Assembly: GCA_020723365.1 (NCBI GenBank)
Contig: DYJB01000006.1
Location: 21,214 to 39,857, forward strand
DNA from: Candidatus Aquidulcis sp.
GTDB lineage: Bacteria > Chloroflexota > Anaerolineae > Anaerolineales > E44-bin32
Reading direction: 5' to 3'
DNA: 18,644 nt
The position numbers and the translations under genes are program-made. The notes under the pieces are model-generated. The model was not told where the DNA came from and searched no databases. It worked only from the letters and a program-made list of their open reading frames with translations. Positions 1 through 6,369 of the stretch are shown here, piece after piece (within the stretch, counting starts at the first letter, position 1; each line of letters begins with the position of its first letter).

Positions 1-707
1 TGTGGCTGGATGATTGGTCCGTGTCTTCGCTCGACCCGGCGGGTAACTCCGTCCACCTCTTCGCTCGGGAGGAGGAGTGGGAACTCGATCTGATCCTCGA
101 ATCGGAGAAGCAGGTTGTGGAGCACGGGGACGGCGGTTGGAGCCCGAAAAGCGAGGAAGCGGGCAACGCCTCGTACTATCTGAGCATGACGCGCCTGCGG
201 ACGCATGGGACCGTCACGGTGGCCGGCTCGCGGGTGGACGTCGCCGGCCTCTCGTGGTTCGACCACGAGTGGAGCACCAGCGCGCTCGGGGCGCAGGCCA
301 TTGGCTGGGACTGGTTCAGCCTGCAGATGAATGACGGCACGGAGCTGATGCTGTTCCAGATCCGCCGGTCGGATGGGACTCTGGAGCCGGTGTCCTCCGG
401 CACGTTGGTCGAAGCCGATGGCAGCCTGGCGCCCCTGAGCGCCACCGAGTTCACCATCGAGGTCAGCGACCTGTGGCGCAGCCCCGAGACTGGTGCCGCC
501 TATCCCTCAGCCTGGGTCGTGCGCGTCCCCGGGCAGGCCCTCGAACTGAGCGTGCGCCCTATCCTTGCTGATCAGGAAATGCGCGTGAGCTTCCCGTATT
601 GGGAAGGCGCCGTGACGCTGGAGGGAACCCGCCAGGGGCGTGCGCTGCAGGGCCGGGGGTTCGTGGAGCTGACGGGCTACGCCCGTTCGATGCAGGGAGT
701 CTTCTGA
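1..707 (+). CDS. CrtC/AttH-family lipocalin-like protein (5' end outside window)
   Basis: The reading frame is open from the window edge (codons from base 3, W-L-D-D-W-S), so the N-terminus is missing and the GTG at 21 is not needed as a start. About 235 residues remain. Typical motifs of the CrtC (carotenoid 1,2-hydratase)/AttH family (COG5621) are visible: GNASYYLSMTRL, the block WFDHEWSTSALGAQAIGWDWFSLQ, GTELMLFQIRRSDG, and the C-terminal YWEGAV...GRGFVELTGYA. These form two lipocalin-like barrels. Some members hydrate carotenoids; many others are exported lipoproteins with no tested activity, so the substrate is open. A signal peptide cannot be judged because the start is lost. It runs convergently into the phytol/dolichol-kinase-like gene with 20 bases between the stops. 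Family assignment is strong, function is inferred only. Confidence 0.87.
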   Translation, partial: WLDDWSVSSLDPAGNSVHLFAREEEWELDLILESEKQVVEHGDGGWSPKSEEAGNASYYLSMTRLRTHGTVTVAGSRVDVAGLSWFDHEWSTSALGAQAIGWDWFSLQMNDGTELMLFQIRRSDGTLEPVSSGTLVEADGSLAPLSATEFTIEVSDLWRSPETGAAYPSAWVVRVPGQALELSVRPILADQEMRVSFPYWEGAVTLEGTRQGRALQGRGFVELTGYARSMQGVF

Positions 708-727
708 GCGCGGGGTCCTTTCGGGCG

Positions 728-1468
728 TCAGAACAGGATTGTCCCGAGCACAACGGCCGTGACGGTGATCGTCAGGTTGTCGAGGTCGCGAATGGGCAAG
801 GCCTCGACGAGCGTCGCCGCCAGGGCGACAACAGCCGTCCTCCAGGCAACGCCGGAAAGCCCGGGACCGGGGCCGAGAAGCCCCAGGCGGCTGAAGTAGG
901 CCACGAAGGCGAAGGCGAAGGCGAATCCGGCGACAAGCATCGCTCCCGATCCGACCCACGACTTGGCCGGATTGCCGGGGAGCTTGGCTGAACCCCAGCG
1001 CCGGCCGACCAGGTCGGCCAATCCATCCCCGCCGCACATCAGCATCAAGGCCAGAATGCCCACCGGTGAAGTGCGCCAGAAGACGAGCGTGCATACGACG
1101 AAGACGATGCCGTAGTAGAGAGGGCCGCGCAGGATCTCGCGGCGGTCACCGGTGCGGCTCATGGCCTGCACAGCGGCCTGGTCCTTGATCACGCCGGCGC
1201 CGACCAGGGCGAACTGGGCGGTGATCGCCAGGGGGACGAGCGCCGCCAGGAAACGCGCAGCCGGCTGAGGGCTGAACAGGTTCCAGCACAGGACGAAGAT
1301 CGGGCCGGTGCCGATGTGGATCAGCTTGCGGCTGAGGTTCTGCCCGATGACCTTGCGCGCCGCCAGCGTGTCCAGGATGCGAAGCCAGGCCAGGGCCGTG
1401 GCGAAGGTCAGGAGCGTGGCCACCGCATCCTGCAGCCAGGCGTTCTCGAAGTAGGGGGCAAGCCACAT
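728..1468 (-). CDS. Phytol/dolichol kinase-like integral membrane protein
   Basis: This 246-residue protein is very hydrophobic, with about six or seven membrane segments. It shows the CTP-dependent polyprenol kinase signature (VTE5/SEC59-like): SRKLIHIGTGPIF near residues 45-57, the nucleotide-site loop CGGDGLADLVGRRWG, the following KSWVGSGAM, and a late EALPIRDLDNLTI. Relatives phosphorylate phytol, dolichol or similar prenols with CTP at the membrane. The ATG at 1468 is preferred over a GTG-type start 39 bases upstream: GGAGG sits 8 bases before it and a good promoter (1498-1526) would start transcription between the two. The convergent CrtC-like neighbour is also from a family linked with isoprenoids, which weakly supports a prenol or pigment role. 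Phytol, geranylgeraniol and dolichol cannot be told apart from sequence alone. Confidence 0.85.
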   Translation of the reverse strand: MWLAPYFENAWLQDAVATLLTFATALAWLRILDTLAARKVIGQNLSRKLIHIGTGPIFVLCWNLFSPQPAARFLAALVPLAITAQFALVGAGVIKDQAAVQAMSRTGDRREILRGPLYYGIVFVVCTLVFWRTSPVGILALMLMCGGDGLADLVGRRWGSAKLPGNPAKSWVGSGAMLVAGFAFAFAFVAYFSRLGLLGPGPGLSGVAWRTAVVALAATLVEALPIRDLDNLTITVTAVVLGTILF

Positions 1469-1497
1469 GGCGTCGGCCTCCGTGCAGGGATGAGCGG

Positions 1498-1526
1498 ACT
1501 GTAGCAAGCGAACGGCCGGGCGTCAA
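1498..1526 (-). promoter_or_regulatory. Sigma70-type promoter of the phytol/dolichol-kinase-like gene
   Basis: Read on the minus strand, TTGACG (1526-1521) and TACAGT (1503-1498) are separated by exactly 17 bases. This is one of the best matches to the sigma70 consensus in the window. Transcription would begin near 1491, giving a leader of about 22 bases that contains the GGAGG ribosome site of the ATG at 1468. It therefore also supports that start. Confidence 0.6.
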
Positions 1527-1809
1527 GCAGCACCGGCCGCCGCCTTCCGCCAGGACCAGGTCGCCGCGAAATCCGATCTTCGGGATCGGCGATATCGTCT
1601 CTGGTAGACTGGGTCGGGGTATGGCCGTGGGAAGGGATCTGGTCGCTCTTCGGTGGCCTTCAGCCTGCTCGGGCTCGAGCTCCGGCCTCGATCCGATGGC
1701 TACCCCGCTTGGGCGCTCATCAGGCGCATCCAAGAAGCCGGTGGTACCCATGGCTCGCCAGGGCCGTTCTGGCTGTAGGCGAGGACTATCAGACCAAGGG
1801 AGGGTGCAC
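1527..1809. other. Non-coding region, possible long leader of the DoxX-like gene
   Basis: No convincing gene lies here. An open frame from 1621 runs in frame into the DoxX-like protein, but its 63 extra residues are Arg/Ser/Gly-rich and unlike the family, and a strong ribosome site precedes the internal ATG. TGGTAGACT at 1602-1610 resembles an extended -10 element; if it is used, the transcript would have a leader of about 190 bases. I do not recognise a known riboswitch in it. Confidence 0.4.
1602..1610 (+). promoter_or_regulatory. Possible extended -10 element upstream of the DoxX-like gene
   Basis: TGG followed by TAGACT fits the TGn-extended -10 pattern. I see no good -35 at 16-18 bases. 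It is the only plausible plus-strand promoter element I found between the divergent kinase promoter and the DoxX-like start at 1810. Weak evidence. Confidence 0.25.
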
Positions 1810-2178
1810 ATGAATGTGTTCCTGTGGGTGCTCCAGATCGCCCTGGCCGTGTACTTTGGGTTGACCGGCGTGATGCACTTCGTTGTCCCGCCTGGGCTCC
1901 CGGCTCCGATGAGCTGGATGTATGAATTGCCGCCCGGGCTGCATTGGATCAGCGGCGGTGCGGAGGTCCTGGCTGCCCTGGGGCTTGTGCTGCCGGGCCT
2001 GACCAAGATCCGGCCGCAGCTGACGGCGCTGGCCGCTGCAGGCCTGGTCCTGGTCATGGTCGGCGCCGCTGTCTGGCATATCTCGCGGGCTGAGACAGCA
2101 ACGCTGTTGATGAACGCCGTGCTGGCTGGCGTGTCCGGCTTCGTGGCCTACGGGCGCTGGAAGCTGCGCCCGCTGTAG
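1810..2178 (+). CDS. DoxX-like family membrane protein
   Basis: This 122-residue protein has four predicted membrane helices (about residues 4-22, 46-64, 70-90 and 97-113). The layout is that of DoxX-like proteins: VYFGLTGVMHF in helix 1, a short loop, SGGAEVLAALGLVLPGL in helix 2, and a charged cytosolic tail (GRWKLRPL). Members of the DoxX superfamily are small inner-membrane proteins of mostly unknown role; some are tied to quinone or sulfur metabolism, which cannot be claimed here. The start at 1810 is chosen because GGGAGGG at 1798-1804 lies five bases upstream and the translation begins exactly at helix 1. It appears to be a single-gene unit; an inverted repeat at 2196-2233 follows the stop. 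Confidence 0.83.
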   Translation: MNVFLWVLQIALAVYFGLTGVMHFVVPPGLPAPMSWMYELPPGLHWISGGAEVLAALGLVLPGLTKIRPQLTALAAAGLVLVMVGAAVWHISRAETATLLMNAVLAGVSGFVAYGRWKLRPL

Positions 2179-2195
2179 CCGCCCGTCCGCAGCCG

Positions 2196-2233
2196 AACCG
2201 GCGGCGCCCTGGCGCGACCACGGAGCGCCGGTT
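2196..2233. repeat. Inverted repeat between the DoxX-like and lipoprotein genes
   Basis: AACCGGCG (2196-2203) and CGCCGGTT (2226-2233) are perfect inverted 8-mers. Between them lies a second small hairpin, GCGCC-CT-GGCGC (2204-2215). The structure starts 17 bases after the DoxX-like stop and ends four bases before the TATACT at 2237-2242. It may terminate the upstream transcript, or act as an operator because it covers the position where a -35 box would be. There is no T-run, so the terminator reading is only moderate. Confidence 0.4.
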
Positions 2234-2242
2234 GCGTATACT
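2214..2242 (+). promoter_or_regulatory. Promoter of the toast-rack lipoprotein gene
   Basis: TATACT at 2237-2242 is a strong -10 element. The best -35 at a 17-base spacing is GCGACC (2214-2219), which keeps only three consensus bases. Transcription would start near 2249, 28 bases before the ATG at 2277, and the leader contains GGAGG at 2267-2271. The weak -35 overlapped by an inverted repeat could mean a regulated promoter. Confidence 0.45.
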
Positions 2243-2276
2243 GACACGAAGACACCATGCGTGACCGGAGGTTGAC

Positions 2277-3141
2277 ATGAAGTACGCTGCCGTTCTACTG
2301 GTTTCGGGCGCCTTGCTGCTGGCGACCCTGGCCTGCTCGATCAGCATCCCATCGGTCGAGATCATGACGGGGCCCATGACCGAGACCCCCATCGACGTCC
2401 CGCCCCTGGCCGATCCGAGTCAGGAGGCCTTCGTGACGCTGCTCTTCGGCGCCAACAAGATCCGGCTCTCGCCGGGCGCCGAAGGTCTGGTCACGGGGAC
2501 GGTGCGGACGAACCTGAAGGACTTCACACCGATCGTGAGCGTCAACGGCTCGGACGTCCGCATCGAGCAGGGGAACCTCAACGTCGACGGGGTCCCGAAC
2601 TTCCGGGCCGACGACGTCATCAATGAGTGGGACCTGAAGCTGGGCGCCGACCCGATCCGGCTGCGCCTCACCGGCGGCGCCTACGAGGGCAGCCTCGACC
2701 TGGGCGGACTGGCGCTGACTGACCTGTATGTGTCGGACGGTGCCGCCTCCGTCAAGGTCGACTTCTCCTCCCCGAATGCAGCCTCGATGAGCAGCCTGCG
2801 CTACGAGACCGGCGCCTCGACGGTTGAGCTGCTGAACCTGGCCAACGCCAACTTCGCCTCGATGAACTTCCGCTCGGGGGCAGGGACCTACACGCTCGAT
2901 TTCGGCGGCACGCTCCAACGGGATGCCGACGTCGATGTCGAGTCCGGGCTGAGCACGCTGACGATCGTCGTTCCGGAGGGCACGGCGGCGGTCGTGGAGA
3001 TTTCGGGAGGGCTGTCGAGCGTCAATGCCAGCGGCGCCTGGGCGACGCGACAGCGCCCGCTTCGAGCTCGAAGGCCAGGGGCCGGTGCTGCGCATCGATA
3101 TCACGATGGGCGCCGGGACGGTCAATCTGCGCACCAACTGA
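2277..3141 (+). CDS. Toast-rack-domain (DUF2154/LiaF-like) lipoprotein, frameshifted near 3040
   Basis: The protein starts with a lipoprotein signal peptide, MKYAAVLLVSGALLLATLAC, lipidation Cys20. Behind it comes a beta-rich region with the repeating strands of toast-rack/LiaF-C-like proteins: LSPGAEGLVTGTVRTNL, LDLGGLALTDLYVSDGAASVKVDFSSPN, LNLANANFASMNFRSGAGTYTLDFGG, ESGLSTLTIVVPEGTAAVVEISGGLSSVNASGAW. After that last tryptophan the frame turns into Arg/Pro-rich nonsense, but the frame one base over continues the fold as RFELEGQGPVLRIDITMGAGTVNLRTN and stops at 3139-3141, just before a terminator hairpin. Removing one G from GGG at 3040-3042 restores a protein of about 287 residues. Without correction the frame would run to 3812, over the next gene. 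It is either a sequencing error or a recent mutation. The start has GGAGG five bases upstream. Likely anchored on the outer face of the membrane; function unknown. Confidence 0.8.
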
Positions 3142-3168
3142 CCGTCGGTTGCCAGGCTGCGCGAGGCG

Positions 3169-3199
3169 AGGCGCGGGCATCGTGCCCGCGCCTTCGTTT
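3169..3199 (+). terminator. Intrinsic terminator after the toast-rack lipoprotein
   Basis: AGGCGCGGGCA (3169-3179) pairs perfectly with TGCCCGCGCCT (3183-3193) across the loop TCG, giving an 11-pair GC-rich stem followed by TCGTTT. It lies 28 bases after the stop at 3141. Its position supports 3141, not 3812, as the true gene end. Confidence 0.75.
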
Positions 3200-3433
3200 G
3201 CCCGGTCACCAGGATCCGCTCCGCAAGCCGCTTTCTTGCGCCCGGTTCGGCCTCCGGGACGCACGAACCGAAGGCAGGCGTCGTGCCCGGCATGTGCGCC
3301 CCGGGCCCTCCCATAGGAGCCCCTCGGCTTCCGCCTCCCGCCCGGCGGGGTGGCCAACTCTTCGCCAACCATCCAGCCGGATGGGGCCTGCGCTCGTCCC
3401 AATGTCCGGAGCAGACTGGGACCATCATCCAGC
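3200..3433. other. Non-coding intergenic stretch
   Basis: Between the terminator at 3169-3199 and the promoter at 3434-3462 I see no gene. Two long frames cross it: the out-of-frame extension of the toast-rack gene and an upstream extension of the next lipoprotein. Both have Arg/Pro/Gly-rich translations without domain character. No repeat or known RNA was recognised. Confidence 0.5.
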
Positions 3434-3462
3434 TTGCCCGGTTCCCTTGTTCGTTGTACGCT
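3434..3462 (+). promoter_or_regulatory. Probable promoter of the concanavalin-like lipoprotein gene
   Basis: TTGCCC (3434-3439) and TACGCT (3457-3462) are spaced by 17 bases. The -35 resembles that of the tRNA-Pro promoter (TTGCCG). The -10 keeps only the key first, second and last bases. Transcription would start near 3469, some 42 bases before the ATG at 3511. Confidence 0.4.
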
Positions 3463-3510
3463 CTCCCCAATTGCACCGATTCCGCACCTGCACCAGGGAG
3501 GCCGTCTTCG

Positions 3511-4152
3511 ATGATCCGACCTTTGCTTGCTCTACTTTCGCTCGCGGCGCTTACCATCGCATGCAGCCTGGGCGGGAAGTCGCCCGCCTCCAGCACCGAG
3601 CCGGGCGTGCTCTTCAGCGACGACTTCTCGAGTACCTCGTCCGGGTGGGACCGGCAGACGACCTCCGAAGGCGCCACCGACTATGCGGACGGGGTGTACC
3701 GCATCTACGTCAACGACACCAACGTCGACTACTGGGCCAACCCCGGCGAGAGCTTCACGGATGTGCGGGTGGAGGTGGAGGCCACCAAGGTCGGCGGGCC
3801 GGACGACAATGACCTGGGAGTCATCTGCCGCTACGTGGACATCGACAACTTCTACTTCGGGCTGATCTCGAGCGATGGCTTCGCCGTCATTGGCAAGGTC
3901 AAGGATGGCGAGCAGAAGGGGATTTCAAGCGACGGCATGGAGCCGGTGGAGGGCATCAACCAGGGGGACGCCACCAACCTCATCCGGTTCGATTGTGTCG
4001 GCGAACGCCTCACGCTGTTTGTCAACGGGACCCAGGTTGCGGGGGTTGCGGACTCGGACTTCGCCACGGGCGATGTGGGGCTGATGGCCGGCACCTACGA
4101 CACCGTCGGGACGGACATCCACTTCGACAACTTCGTCGTCCGCCAGCCGTAG
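3511..4152 (+). CDS. Secreted lipoprotein with a concanavalin-like (DUF1080/LamG-type) jelly-roll domain
   Basis: The 213-residue protein begins with a lipoprotein signal (MIRPLLALLSLAALTIAC, Cys18), then a short Ser/Gly linker, then one domain starting LFSDDFSSTSSGWDRQ. The pattern is that of the concanavalin-like jelly roll often annotated as DUF1080/3-keto-disaccharide hydrolase or LamG: DDFSS...GW, YRIYV, DVRVEVEATKVGG, DNDLGVICRYVDIDNFYFGLISSDG, NLIRFDCVGERLTLFVNGTQVAGV, GDVGLMAGTY and a terminal HFDNFVVRQP. Such domains bind or process carbohydrate at the cell surface; no catalytic residues can be assigned. The ATG at 3511 has GGGAGG at 3496-3501 and the signal peptide begins right there, so the longer upstream frame is rejected. 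A promoter and a 3' hairpin (4223-4248) suggest a single-gene unit. Confidence 0.87.
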   Translation: MIRPLLALLSLAALTIACSLGGKSPASSTEPGVLFSDDFSSTSSGWDRQTTSEGATDYADGVYRIYVNDTNVDYWANPGESFTDVRVEVEATKVGGPDDNDLGVICRYVDIDNFYFGLISSDGFAVIGKVKDGEQKGISSDGMEPVEGINQGDATNLIRFDCVGERLTLFVNGTQVAGVADSDFATGDVGLMAGTYDTVGTDIHFDNFVVRQP

Positions 4153-4222
4153 CCCGGCTGTCGTAAAGTGCAGGAGGCACACGCCTCCGCTGCTCATGCC
4201 AGCCGGCTTCCACACCAGCGAG

Positions 4223-4248
4223 GCGGGCCGCCTATCCGGGCGGCCCGC
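4223..4248. terminator. GC-rich hairpin between convergent units, probable terminator
   Basis: GCGGGCCGCC (4223-4232) pairs perfectly with GGCGGCCCGC (4239-4248) across the loop TATCCG. It lies about 70 bases after the plus-strand lipoprotein stop and about 28 bases beyond the end of the possible minus-strand small gene. It could serve both strands. No clear T-run follows on either side. Confidence 0.5.
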
Positions 4249-4276
4249 TGCGATTCGTAGGACTTCGACGGCCCGT

Positions 4277-4471
4277 TCAGCCGATCCGGGATTGCGCTGT
4301 GCGTTGCGCTGCCGGCGGCTGGCCGGCAGCCAGATGCCGGAAGGCCTCCAACGCCGTCGCGCGCAGCAAGGCAGCCGAGTCGGCGTCGATGCGCTTCTGC
4401 TCCGGATGGGGGCGGCGCAGTTCGTCGATCGGTGTCGGGCGGAAGGCCAGGGTGGCGTTCGGTGTATGCAT
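4277..4471 (-). CDS. Possible small protein of 64 residues, unknown function
   Basis: On the minus strand an ATG at 4471 opens a small protein beginning MHTPNATLAFRPTPIDELRR and continuing with a helical, charged stretch (EQKRIDADSAALLRATALEAFRHLAAG), ending at 4277. GAGG lies five bases before the ATG. The composition is balanced and amphipathic, unlike the Arg/Pro-rich shadow frames, and no other frame here is convincing. The frame also continues 37 residues upstream (to 4582), but that part looks random. I do not recognise a family and cannot assign a role. It is flanked by a hairpin at 4223-4248 and by the glycosidase gene on the same strand. Confidence 0.4.
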   Translation of the reverse strand: MHTPNATLAFRPTPIDELRRPHPEQKRIDADSAALLRATALEAFRHLAAGQPPAAQRTAQSRIG

Positions 4472-4591
4472 GGCAACCTCGCTGGCCGCCTTGGTGCAAG
4501 GTGCGTGCCAGCCCGGTTGGTCAGGCGTAGTCCTGTGGTCCTGGTCTTCCTGCGGCCCCAGGGTGACCCGGAATCGCGCCAAATGAACCTG

Positions 4592-4609
4592 GCAGGCCGG
4601 GGTGCCTGC
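4592..4609 (-). terminator. Weak hairpin after the phosphodiester glycosidase gene
   Basis: On the minus strand GCAGGC and GCCTGC pair across a six-base loop, followed by CAGGTTCATTT. It lies about 38 bases beyond the stop at 4647. The stem is only six pairs, so this is tentative. Confidence 0.28.
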
Positions 4610-4646
4610 TCAGGCCCCCATACCGCTTGGCAGGGCCGGGGAAACG

Positions 4647-6248
4647 CTAGGGTTGCCGAGGAGGCCAGATATCGGGCAGGTAGGTGGGGCGGGGGCCGAC
4701 GGCCGGGAGGAGGGATGCCTCGTCCACCCAGCCGGGGGTCTGCGAGTACGTCACTTGCCACCAGTGCGAACCGCGGGCCAGGACGCCGTTGGTCTGCCTC
4801 GAGTGGTCGACGATTTCGCCCAGGATCCCTTGCGGCAGCCAGGCGGCGACGCCGTAGTTGTCTCCCGGACCGAGGCGGAGCGCTGCAGGTGCACTGGTCA
4901 GCACAGCGTCCCCGGGGCGGAAGCGGGTCGAGTTGTCGGGCGGTTCCACGGCGATCATCATCAGACCGTTGGCCACCTGGCGCTCGGTGCCGTCGGAGGG
5001 CAGGTTGCGCACGACCCCCTGGACCCACATCGTCGAAGACCCTCCGCCGTCCTGGTTGATGCCCCAGGCAGCTCCCAGCGTGTCGCGGCAGAAAAGGCCA
5101 AGCTCCTCGATGGTCATGCCAATGCTGCGCCCGGGATCGCGTCCATCGACGACGACGAAGAAGATCCAGTTGTCGTTGAAACACACCGCCGTGCGCGGGT
5201 GCCGGGCCGTCGCTCCGATGTTGTCGAAGGCCTGCAGTTCGCCGTCCAGCAGGAAGTCGAAACTTCCGCCGACGCCGGCGTAGGTCTTGGTCCAGTCGAG
5301 GTTCTGCATGGTGCTGCAGTCGGGTCCCAGGTCGGTGATCTCAAGCGAGATGCCGATCGTATCGCCGGTGCGCGCCTGCGTCTCAAGCAGCTGGCGCGCC
5401 GTCCCCGCGACCGAGACGACCACCTGATCAAAGGCCAGACTGGGAGGGAGCGAGTCGGGTCGCAGCTCGCGGATCGTGCCGCGCGCCATCGCCGGCAGCG
5501 GCAAGATGAGCAGCGGGCGTTCCATCTCCACCAGCATGTTGAGCCGACCGGCGCCGACGGTGGGCGGGAGGCCCGCGTCGGGTGTGATGACGATCAGGTC
5601 ATTGGCCCCGCCCTTCACGTCGACGCCATCGATAAGCTGCCTGGCCCCGCTGGCCATGTAGGTCAGCACCTGCTTCTCCGGCCGGTGGTAGACGCATTGG
5701 CCAATGAACGCCTGCCGGTCGAGGGTCCAGGCAAACCCGCTGCCGCCCTGCAGGCTGCCGTACCACTTGGTGTAGGCGCCCGAGTGGACCTCGCCGCTCT
5801 CCGGCACGCCGGTGCGGGTGTCGTAGAACGACCCGTTGATGGCGACGACGACCCGGTTGCGGTTCCCCCAGGTCCCGCCCCAGGCATTCAGGGCCTGGTC
5901 GTAGCGCGCCGCCATAGCGCTGACGGTCTCCTTGCCGGCGCCGAGCTCGCCCAGAGCGATGCCGCTGTCGATGATGAGGTCCTCGCGGGTTCGATCGAGC
6001 CGGGCGACATAGGCGCGGTTGGGGCCGGGCAGCGAGAACTCGCGGTAGCCGATGCCGTCGACGAGCGTCTGCCAGCCTTCCTGGGCGCCAGCCGGTGAGC
6101 CGGTTAGGAGTACGGCCAGTGACAGGAGGGTGAGGGCAAGCCGCGCCCCGCGGTGAGAGACATCGGCAGCTCCGGCACGCGCTCGCAGGCCGGCTGCCGG
6201 TGTCCTGGCTCCCTTCACCTGGCGCGGGGGTGGTTCCAAGCGCGTCAT
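4647..6248 (-). CDS. Secreted phosphodiester glycosidase (NAGPA-like) with C-terminal SH3-like domain
   Basis: The protein has 533 residues. A long positively charged N-region (1-36) precedes a hydrophobic segment, LALTLLSLAVLLTGSPAGA, which looks like a signal peptide or anchor ending near residue 55. The main domain (about 60-435) carries the phosphodiester glycosidase (NAGPA, PF09992) hallmarks: VVVAINGSFYD (134-143), RTAVCFNDNWIFFVVVDGR, GRSIGMTIEEL and GINQDGGGSSTMW (396-408). Relatives remove alpha-N-acetylglucosamine phosphodiesters or act on surface polysaccharides. A final module (about 445-515, RFRPGDAVLTSAPAALRLGPG ... WWQVTYSQTPGWVDEASL) has the look of a bacterial SH3 domain for binding cell-surface polymers. 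An alternative GTG start lies at 6284. No clear Shine-Dalgarno site precedes the ATG at 6248, and TATACT at 6263-6258 would place transcription start almost on it. Divergent from the Fe-S gene. Confidence 0.86.
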   Translation of the reverse strand: MTRLEPPPRQVKGARTPAAGLRARAGAADVSHRGARLALTLLSLAVLLTGSPAGAQEGWQTLVDGIGYREFSLPGPNRAYVARLDRTREDLIIDSGIALGELGAGKETVSAMAARYDQALNAWGGTWGNRNRVVVAINGSFYDTRTGVPESGEVHSGAYTKWYGSLQGGSGFAWTLDRQAFIGQCVYHRPEKQVLTYMASGARQLIDGVDVKGGANDLIVITPDAGLPPTVGAGRLNMLVEMERPLLILPLPAMARGTIRELRPDSLPPSLAFDQVVVSVAGTARQLLETQARTGDTIGISLEITDLGPDCSTMQNLDWTKTYAGVGGSFDFLLDGELQAFDNIGATARHPRTAVCFNDNWIFFVVVDGRDPGRSIGMTIEELGLFCRDTLGAAWGINQDGGGSSTMWVQGVVRNLPSDGTERQVANGLMMIAVEPPDNSTRFRPGDAVLTSAPAALRLGPGDNYGVAAWLPQGILGEIVDHSRQTNGVLARGSHWWQVTYSQTPGWVDEASLLPAVGPRPTYLPDIWPPRQP

Positions 6249-6257
6249 GCTGCGCCA

Positions 6258-6263
6258 AGTATA
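6258..6263 (-). promoter_or_regulatory. Possible -10 element giving a near-leaderless glycosidase mRNA
   Basis: TATACT on the minus strand ends 10 bases before the ATG at 6248. Start of transcription about seven bases further on would leave only a few leader bases, matching the lack of a ribosome binding site. I see no good -35 at 16-18 bases. Confidence 0.3.
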
Positions 6264-6369
6264 GCCGCATGACACTGCTGCCACCGGTCAGGATTGACCA
6301 CCACGCCGGCTGTGATCGCTTGTGCCTTGAGCGTACATCGCCTACAGTCAGCGCGGGAGGAGCAAGAGG

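Noticed and set aside
1621..1809. N-terminal extension of the DoxX-like protein from an ATG at 1621
   Set aside because: The added residues are not hydrophobic or family-like, while ATG 1810 has a strong ribosome site and starts at helix 1.
3142..3812. Continuation of the toast-rack frame to 3812 as part of a 511-residue protein
   Set aside because: After 3040 the translation is Arg/Pro/Gly-rich with no fold pattern, crosses a strong terminator and overlaps a well-supported lipoprotein gene in another frame.
4602..6098. 498-residue plus-strand frame opposite the phosphodiester glycosidase
   Set aside because: It is the antisense shadow of a gene with clear NAGPA motifs; its translation has no domain features.
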